Shown piece by piece: positions 16,169 to 19,952 of a stretch of 19,952 nt of DNA. Both the position numbers and the translations under genes were made by a program. The stretch's first letter is position 1, and the number at the start of each line of letters is the position of its first letter. This stretch comes from Flavobacteriales bacterium UBA5939 (GTDB lineage Bacteria > Bacteroidota > Bacteroidia > Flavobacteriales > Schleiferiaceae). Where the stretch lies: assembly GCA_002430755.1 (NCBI GenBank), contig DJCX01000075.1, positions 19,013 through 38,964 on the forward strand. The letters run 5' to 3'. The notes beneath the pieces were generated by a model. It did no database searches and was not told the DNA's origin. It was given only the letters and a program-made list of their open reading frames with translations.

Positions 16169-17494
16169 ATGCTGATCCAAATCGCACAGTTCCTATTGGG
16201 ACTTTCTCTTCTTATCGTCATTCACGAATTCGGACACTTTTTACCGGCCAAATACTTTGGAATTAAGGTGTCGAAATTCTACCTGTTCTTTGATTACAAG
16301 TTCTCGCTGCTGAAAAAGCAGATTGGCGAGACGGAATGGGGTATTGGTTGGATACCATTGGGCGGCTACGTAAAGATTGAAGGCATGGTGGACGAAAGCA
16401 TGGATACCGAAAACCTCAGCGAAGAGCCTGAAGATTGGGAATTCCGTGCAAAGCCTGCTTGGCAACGCATCATTGTATTGACCGGTGGCGTCTTTATGAA
16501 CTTCCTGACTGCCTATTTCATCTATGTTTTCCTCTTAATGGGTTACGGCAAAGATTATCTACCCAATGATTCTTTAGTCAATGGGATCTGGACCAATGAA
16601 ATAGGCTTAGAGATGGGCTTAGAAAACGGAGATAAAATTCTAAGAATTGGCGACTACACACCAGAGAGCTACAGTGAAACGGCCTTAGAAATCCTTTTGA
16701 GTCAAGGCGAAGATTTAGTGGTTGAGAGAGACGGTAGAGAGGTGCGCATCCCCATTGCAGTGGAGTTCATCGAGGAAATGATCAAGGAGAAAAAATTTCC
16801 TGGACTGATCAAACCTAGAATGCCTTATGTGGTTGGCTCCTTCGCCGAAAACAGTTTCGGTGAGTCCCTTGGACTGCAAGTTGGAGACAGCATCGTTGGC
16901 TTAAACGGCCAAGAGATGTTGTTTTTCGATCAATACAAATCGGTACTCCCAAATTACGCTGGAGAAGAAGTGGATCTGGCATACTACCGCGATGGAAACG
17001 CAGATACCTTGACTTTTGAGATGCCTGAATCGGGCCGATTGGACGTCTACAATACCACTGCGGTATTCAAATACTACGAGATTAAGAATAAGAAGTACTG
17101 TTTCGCTTCAGCACTTAGCGGTGCTGGTGACGAGGTTGCTGCCAAACTGGACGGTTACATTCGTCAATTCAAGCTCATCTTCAACCCGAAAACCGAAGCG
17201 TATAAGGAAGTGGGCGGTTTCTTGACCATTCTACAGCAGTACGAAAAAGCTTGGGATTGGAGACACTTCTGGGAGTTTACTGCCTTCCTAAGCATCATGC
17301 TTGGATTCTTAAACATCTTGCCAATACCTGCACTTGATGGCGGGCATGTTGTGTTTACCGTAATTGAAATGATTACCGGCAAAAAGCCATCGATTAAGGT
17401 GCTTGAGATAGCACAGATGATTGGATTCTTCTTACTGCTCGCGCTGCTGATTTTCGCCAATGGGAATGATGTGATCCGCGCGTTATTTGGATAA
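16169..17494 (+). CDS. rseP: RseP-type site-2 intramembrane zinc metalloprotease (M50)
   Basis: This 441-residue inner-membrane protein has the zinc motif HEFGH in its first membrane segment (H19, E20, H23). The conserved GWIPLGGYVKIEG region follows, then a second helix near 108-130 (IIVLTGGVFMNFLTAYF). A periplasmic PDZ-like region spans roughly 140-290, with two copies of a GL-x-GD pattern (EMGLENGDKILRIGD, SLGLQVGDSIVGLNG). The third zinc ligand is D390 in NILPIPALDGGHVVF, and a hydrophobic C-terminal helix ends the protein. The family cuts anti-sigma factors and signal peptide remnants within the membrane. Length is normal. The stop codon is directly followed by the ATG of the paaD-like gene, so the two are likely translated from one mRNA. 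Confidence 0.95.
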   Translation: MLIQIAQFLLGLSLLIVIHEFGHFLPAKYFGIKVSKFYLFFDYKFSLLKKQIGETEWGIGWIPLGGYVKIEGMVDESMDTENLSEEPEDWEFRAKPAWQRIIVLTGGVFMNFLTAYFIYVFLLMGYGKDYLPNDSLVNGIWTNEIGLEMGLENGDKILRIGDYTPESYSETALEILLSQGEDLVVERDGREVRIPIAVEFIEEMIKEKKFPGLIKPRMPYVVGSFAENSFGESLGLQVGDSIVGLNGQEMLFFDQYKSVLPNYAGEEVDLAYYRDGNADTLTFEMPESGRLDVYNTTAVFKYYEIKNKKYCFASALSGAGDEVAAKLDGYIRQFKLIFNPKTEAYKEVGGFLTILQQYEKAWDWRHFWEFTAFLSIMLGFLNILPIPALDGGHVVFTVIEMITGKKPSIKVLEIAQMIGFFLLLALLIFANGNDVIRALFG

Positions 17495-18055
17495 ATGAAC
17501 AAAAGCAAGGAAATATTCGAGCATCTTGGAAGGGTTAAAGATCCTGAGATTCCCGTATTGAGCTTGCACGATATGGGCATCTTACGGGCTGTTGACGTTC
17601 TCAGCTCAGGGGACGAGCGCTTAAAGGTTGCTCTCGACCAATTCCATTCGGCGCATCCAGATGCGCCGAAAGCCAACGCCCGCTACGTCTATAAAATCAC
17701 CATCAGTCCCACCTATGTGGGCTGTCCAGCGATGGATCGAATGGAACAGGATATTCGGGAGGCCATGTACGTCATGCAACTACCCTTCGTAGTAGAACAG
17801 CAACTCCAGCCTTCGTGGACCACAGATTGGATTTCTGAAGAAGGGCGCAAAAAAATGGAGGACTATGGCATTGCACCACCGGTAAAAGAAAGTGCCGATA
17901 AACGCGTGTTGTTTGCGGAGGCTCCAAAAGTGAATTGTCCCAAATGTAAAAGTGGAGATACACGCATGTTGAGCAGGCATGGAAGCACAGCGTGTAAGAG
18001 TCAATACGCCTGCAATAGTTGCTTGGAGCCCTTTGAATACTTCAAGTGTCTTTAA
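17495..18055 (+). CDS. paaD: PaaD-like protein (MIP18/DUF59 family, phenylacetyl-CoA epoxidase complex)
   Basis: This 186-residue protein has the PaaD layout. The DUF59/MIP18 domain opens with VKDPEIPVLSLHDMGILRAV (14-33) and contains SPTYVGCPAM with C77. A C-terminal metal-binding tail carries six cysteines: C148 and C151 (CPKC), C167 (GSTACKSQY), C173, C176 and C185, ending EPFEYFKCL. These motifs are diagnostic of PaaD, needed for the phenylacetyl-CoA epoxidase PaaABCE, probably in metal-cofactor maturation. The stretch at about 36-65 (DVLSSGDERLKVALDQF...) looks longer than the short beta-turn of many DUF59 proteins. The ATG follows the rseP stop with no gap. No paaA, B, C or E gene lies in the window, so this copy looks detached from its usual operon. 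Confidence 0.88.
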   Translation: MNKSKEIFEHLGRVKDPEIPVLSLHDMGILRAVDVLSSGDERLKVALDQFHSAHPDAPKANARYVYKITISPTYVGCPAMDRMEQDIREAMYVMQLPFVVEQQLQPSWTTDWISEEGRKKMEDYGIAPPVKESADKRVLFAEAPKVNCPKCKSGDTRMLSRHGSTACKSQYACNSCLEPFEYFKCL

Positions 18056-18102
18056 ATTCGGGCGAAAGGCCGTAAATTAGAGCACCCAAATACATCACAG
18101 AA

Positions 18103-19952
18103 ATGCCCAAAAGCCCGACCATTCCATGGTTCAAAGCCTACAAGCTCATGGCCACTGCCAAGAGTATGGCAGAATTGTACGAGCGCGAAAAGGACACAAC
18201 CTCTAAATATGTACACGCGACCAGCCGCGGCCACGAAGCAGCTCAGCTCGCTTTAGCACTGCAGCTAGAGCCAAAGGACTTCATTGCGCCGTACTACCGC
18301 GACGATAGTATTCTGTTGGGTATTGGGATGACCCCAAAAGATTTAATGCTTCAGCTTCTGGCGAAAATTGACGACCCTTTTTCAGGAGGTCGTACCTATT
18401 ACAGCCACCCTTCTTTGAAGGACGACGATAAGCCAAAAATCCCTCACCAGAGCTCGGCAACTGGAATGCAAGCCATTCCAACTGCTGGCGTTGCTATGGG
18501 TATACAATACCGCGAAAATCAAGGAATCGCTTCTGAAGAAGAAAAAGGTGCCATTGCGGTATGCAGTATTGGCGATAGCGCCATGACCGAAGGAGAGATT
18601 TCTGAAGCACTGCACATGGCCGCACTGAAGCAATTTCCGCTGCTCATGTTTGTTCAAGACAACGGTTGGGATATCAGTGCGAATCGTGAAGAGGTACACC
18701 ACAGCAACGCGGTGGAATATGCCAAAGGGTTTACAGGTATAGAAACGAGAGACCTCAACGGTTCAAGTTTCAAAGAATGCTATGAAGCTCTTGAAAAAGT
18801 CATTGAAATTATGCGTACTGAGCGTAGGCCATTCTTGGTTCGTTGCGATGTTCCTCTGCTGAATCACCATACTTCCGGTGTTCGCAAAGAATGGTATAGA
18901 GACGATTTGGAAGAGGCGGCCAAGCGCGATCCATATCCTGTGCTGCGTAAGGAATGTATTGAGGCAGGTATTAGCGAAAAGGAATTGGACCAATGGGAAA
19001 AGGAAGCACAGGCCTTTGTGGAAGCACAATATGAGGATGCTTTGAGCATGCCTGACCCACAACCCGAGGACCTGTTTAACCATCAGTTTGCCCCTACTCC
19101 AATTACGGAAGAAAAAGGAGAACGTGCGCCAAAAAATGCAGAGCCCACTGTAATGGTCGATGCCGCACTTTTTGCTATCAAGGAGCTGATGGCTGAGCAC
19201 CCAGAAGCCCTACTATACGGTCAAGATGTTGGTGGCAGGTTAGGCGGTGTATTCCGTGAGGCAGCAACATTGGCCCAGACCTTTGGCGACGAGCGCGTTT
19301 TTAATACCCCCATTCAAGAGGCTTTCATTATAGGGTCTACCGTGGGTATGGCAGCCGCAGGACTGAAACCGTTTGTAGAGGTTCAGTTTGCCGATTATCT
19401 GTGGCCCGGAATGAACCAATTGTTCACTGAGGTCAGCCGCAGCTATTACCTCAGCAATGGGAAATGGCCGACAAGCACTGTCATTCGCGTACCTATCGGC
19501 GCCTACGGTTCTGGTGGACCGTTTCACTCTTCTTCCATCGAAAGCGTAGTAACCAATATTCGTGGTATTAAGATCGCCTACCCTTCAACCGGGGCCGATT
19601 TAAAAGGCCTTATGAAAAGTGCCTACTATGACCCAAACCCTGTGGTCATCTTTGAACACAAAGGGCTGTATTGGAGCAAAATTCCAGGCACTGAGGGTGC
19701 TAAAACCCCTGAACCTAGTGCTGATTATGTTATTCCGTTCGGAAAGGGACGAATGGCGCTTGAAGCCGCTCAGGAAAAGGTGGAAAATGGTGAAGCTGCC
19801 GTTGTGATTACCTATGGGATGGGCGTGTATTGGGCGCAGAAAGCTGCTGAAGAGTTTAACGGCAAGGTCAGTATTGTTGATTTAAGAACCTTAGCCCCTT
19901 GGGATCGAAACTTGGTTATGGAACAAAGTCGCAGACACGGCCGCGTTCTAGT
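18103..19952 (+). CDS. Fused 2-oxoacid dehydrogenase E1 (alpha-beta, branched-chain type), partial at right edge
   Basis: From the ATG at 18103 the frame is open to the window end, giving 616 residues. The E1-alpha half (about 1-330) has TSRGHEAAQLALAL, the IAPYYRDDSILLGIG segment and a thiamine diphosphate motif of the form GDSAMTEGE (157-165) ... QDNGWDIS (185-192, N187). The E1-beta half starts at about 345 (EPTVMVDAALFAIKELM) and shows LYGQDVGGRLGGVF, NTPIQEAFIIG with the cofactor-activating E406, and GGPFHSSSIE. The enzyme decarboxylates a 2-oxoacid and passes the acyl group to E2 lipoate; branched-chain 2-oxoacids are likely but pyruvate cannot be excluded. Fusion of alpha and beta is common in Bacteroidota. 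Its C-terminal transketolase domain (VSIVDLRTLAPWD) has begun, so only a small part should be missing. It lies 47 bases after paaD. Confidence 0.93.
   Translation, partial: MPKSPTIPWFKAYKLMATAKSMAELYEREKDTTSKYVHATSRGHEAAQLALALQLEPKDFIAPYYRDDSILLGIGMTPKDLMLQLLAKIDDPFSGGRTYYSHPSLKDDDKPKIPHQSSATGMQAIPTAGVAMGIQYRENQGIASEEEKGAIAVCSIGDSAMTEGEISEALHMAALKQFPLLMFVQDNGWDISANREEVHHSNAVEYAKGFTGIETRDLNGSSFKECYEALEKVIEIMRTERRPFLVRCDVPLLNHHTSGVRKEWYRDDLEEAAKRDPYPVLRKECIEAGISEKELDQWEKEAQAFVEAQYEDALSMPDPQPEDLFNHQFAPTPITEEKGERAPKNAEPTVMVDAALFAIKELMAEHPEALLYGQDVGGRLGGVFREAATLAQTFGDERVFNTPIQEAFIIGSTVGMAAAGLKPFVEVQFADYLWPGMNQLFTEVSRSYYLSNGKWPTSTVIRVPIGAYGSGGPFHSSSIESVVTNIRGIKIAYPSTGADLKGLMKSAYYDPNPVVIFEHKGLYWSKIPGTEGAKTPEPSADYVIPFGKGRMALEAAQEKVENGEAAVVITYGMGVYWAQKAAEEFNGKVSIVDLRTLAPWDRNLVMEQSRRHGRVL

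Noticed and set aside
18052..19527. Several minus-strand open frames opposite the E1 gene
   Set aside because: The plus-strand frame carries continuous E1-alpha and E1-beta motifs; the opposite frames have no recognisable domain.
1..19952. tRNA, rRNA, CRISPR arrays, insertion sequences and phage genes
   Set aside because: None was seen on reading both strands; gaps are all shorter than 180 bases and no transposase- or integrase-like protein is encoded.

Overview
The window looks like chromosomal DNA of a Bacteroidota member, most likely a marine flavobacterium (Flavobacteriales). I infer this from the SusC/SusD pair, a type IX secretion (T9SS) sorting domain, a SusR-like propeller/HTH regulator, a fused alpha/beta 2-oxoacid dehydrogenase E1, AT-rich start regions mostly lacking Shine-Dalgarno sites, and promoter-like TTG / TAnnTTTG elements. 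No rRNA, tRNA, CRISPR, IS element or phage gene was seen.

Left two thirds (1-13348, all minus strand) is a polysaccharide utilization locus (PUL). In transcription order it holds: SusC-like TonB-dependent transporter (13348-10241), SusD-like lipoprotein (10233-8719), PKD lipoprotein that is a candidate surface glycan-binding protein (8707-7832), GH16 laminarinase-type lipoprotein (7822-6662), and a secreted protein of three carbohydrate-binding-like modules with a T9SS tail (6635-5307). Gaps of 7-26 bases suggest one operon, closed by a strong hairpin at 5249-5273. Then come a membrane-spanning SusR-like regulator (5227-2414), a second terminator-like hairpin (2279-2317), and a multidomain GH5 enzyme with CBM6 domains that runs off the left edge. 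GH16 plus GH5 points to a beta-glucan, most likely laminarin (beta-1,3-glucan), but this is inference.

The boundary region 13349-13521 carries a good flavobacterial promoter for susC. Just upstream of it is a cluster of TGTCCGG repeats, two of them exactly 11 bp apart, which I propose as the operator of the PUL regulator. Single copies recur near the GH5 leader and in the 5' end of the regulator gene.

Right third (13522-19952) is housekeeping or metabolic: an S4-domain RNA-binding protein (minus), then plus-strand genes for an exported sugar isomerase/epimerase-like lipoprotein, Kbl (glycine C-acetyltransferase), RseP site-2 protease, a PaaD-like protein whose ATG directly follows the rseP stop, and a fused 2-oxoacid dehydrogenase E1 cut by the right edge.

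The PUL genes probably work together as follows: secreted and surface enzymes (GH16, GH5) cut beta-glucan, the PKD lipoprotein and T9SS protein bind it, SusCD import oligosaccharides, and the regulator senses them in the periplasm and activates susC.
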